Assembly: GCA_900553345.1 (NCBI GenBank)
Contig: USDE01000111.1
Location: 1 to 5,410 of the forward strand
DNA from: an uncultured Collinsella sp.
Lineage (GTDB): Bacteria; Actinomycetota; Coriobacteriia; Coriobacteriales; Coriobacteriaceae
Reading direction: 5' to 3'
DNA length: 5,410 nt
The notes under the pieces were generated by a model that saw nothing but the letters and a program-made list of their open reading frames with translations, did not search any database and had not been told where the DNA came from. Position 1 is the stretch's first letter. Every line of letters begins with the position of its first letter. The position numbers and the translations under genes are program-made. Below are positions 5,093 to 5,410 of this stretch, in pieces.

Positions 5093-5123
5093 CGTCCGGA
5101 GAGGGCCCTTACGGGACCGGACG
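5093..5123 (+). promoter_or_regulatory. Stem-loop in the rubrerythrin leader
   Basis: A perfect 7-bp stem, CGTCCGG (5093-5099) with CCGGACG (5117-5123), encloses a possible inner stem CCC/GGG (5106-5108 with 5113-5115). It begins about 12 bases after the predicted transcript start. No T tract follows, so it is not a terminator; it may stabilise the mRNA 5' end or serve regulation. A second, smaller hairpin (CGATC 5140-5144 with GATCG 5150-5154) shows most of the GAAAGG ribosome binding site in its 5-base loop. No known riboswitch class is recognised. Confidence 0.5.
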
Positions 5124-5158
5124 AGCGCACAATCGCCATCGATCGAAAGGATCGAATC

Positions 5159-5410
5159 ATGAAGTTTGTTTGCCCCGTTTGCGGTTATGTGGAAGAGTTC
5201 GACGGCGACCAGCTGCCCGAGGACTTCAAGTGCCCCCAGTGCGGCGTTCCCGGTTCTCGTTTCCTGAAGCAGGAGGAGGGCCAGCTCGAGTGGGCTGCCG
5301 AGCACGTCGTGGGCGTCGCCAAGATGGAGGGCGTCTCCGAGGACATCGTTGCCGACCTGCGCGCCAACTTTGAGGGCGAGTGCTCCGAGGTCGGTATGTA
5401 CCTGGCCATG
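5159..5410 (+). CDS. rbr: Reverse rubrerythrin / NADH peroxidase, N-terminal part (cut by right edge)
   Basis: The first 84 residues are visible. The ATG at 5159 follows GAAAGG with an 8-base spacer. Residues 1-33 form a rubredoxin-type iron centre with CPVCG (Cys5, Cys8) and CPQCG (Cys25, Cys28). A linker with EWAAEHVVGVAK (residues 44-55) leads into the first helix of a ferritin-like diiron domain, LRANFEGECSEVGMYLAM (67-84), where Glu74 is the expected first iron ligand. A rubredoxin domain placed before the diiron domain is the order seen in reverse rubrerythrins of anaerobes, which reduce hydrogen peroxide (and, with partner proteins, oxygen) using electrons ultimately from NADH. The remaining diiron ligands lie beyond the window. 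The gene is divergent from the alcohol dehydrogenase operon and has a good promoter and a structured leader. Peroxide stress or redox control is likely but not shown. Confidence 0.9.
   Translation, partial: MKFVCPVCGYVEEFDGDQLPEDFKCPQCGVPGSRFLKQEEGQLEWAAEHVVGVAKMEGVSEDIVADLRANFEGECSEVGMYLAM

Noticed and set aside
4920..5162. 80-codon plus-strand frame before the rubrerythrin gene
   Set aside because: It spans the promoter and structured leader, has no ribosome binding site and overlaps the rubrerythrin start in another frame.

Overview
This window looks like chromosomal DNA of a high-GC, anaerobic Gram-positive bacterium. The gene set (reverse-type rubrerythrin, an iron-containing alcohol dehydrogenase paired with a class 3-like aldehyde dehydrogenase, a DUF2130 protein and a HIRAN-domain protein) and the strong AGGAGG-type ribosome binding sites best suit a gut actinomycete of the Coriobacteriia, for example Collinsella. 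That assignment is inferred from gene content, not from a database match. No rRNA, tRNA, CRISPR array or transposase gene is present.

Layout, left to right. All genes read on the minus strand except the last. (1) The first 198 codons of a DUF2130 coiled-coil protein, cut by the left edge (1-596). (2) An intrinsic terminator and a REP-like palindrome (655-729), then a calcineurin-like metallophosphoesterase (735-1280). (3) A two-gene unit of a HIRAN-domain protein (1545-1871) followed by a 59-residue acidic/basic protein (1347-1526). (4) A stretch of about 400 bases that holds no large gene. It contains a 27-codon hydrophobic peptide resembling holin-like/type I toxins (2107-2190), a hairpin hiding its ribosome binding site, a weak opposing promoter, and a strong hairpin with a LexA-box-like centre (2249-2292). 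(5) A tightly coupled operon, iron-dependent alcohol dehydrogenase (3682-4902) then aldehyde dehydrogenase (2294-3673). (6) A divergent regulatory region (4903-5158) with candidate promoters for both directions and two Rex-like palindromes. (7) The start of a reverse rubrerythrin / NADH peroxidase gene on the plus strand (5159-5410), cut by the right edge.

How the genes may work together: the two dehydrogenases can interconvert an alcohol, its aldehyde and its acid, exchanging electrons with NAD(P)H. The divergent rubrerythrin spends NADH to remove peroxide. Two 18-bp palindromes with 7-4-7 architecture, close to the consensus of the NADH-sensing repressor Rex, lie between them, so shared redox control is a testable idea. 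The second idea worth testing is a small type I toxin-antitoxin-like locus at about 1984-2292. The other genes look like ordinary housekeeping or uncharacterised genes.
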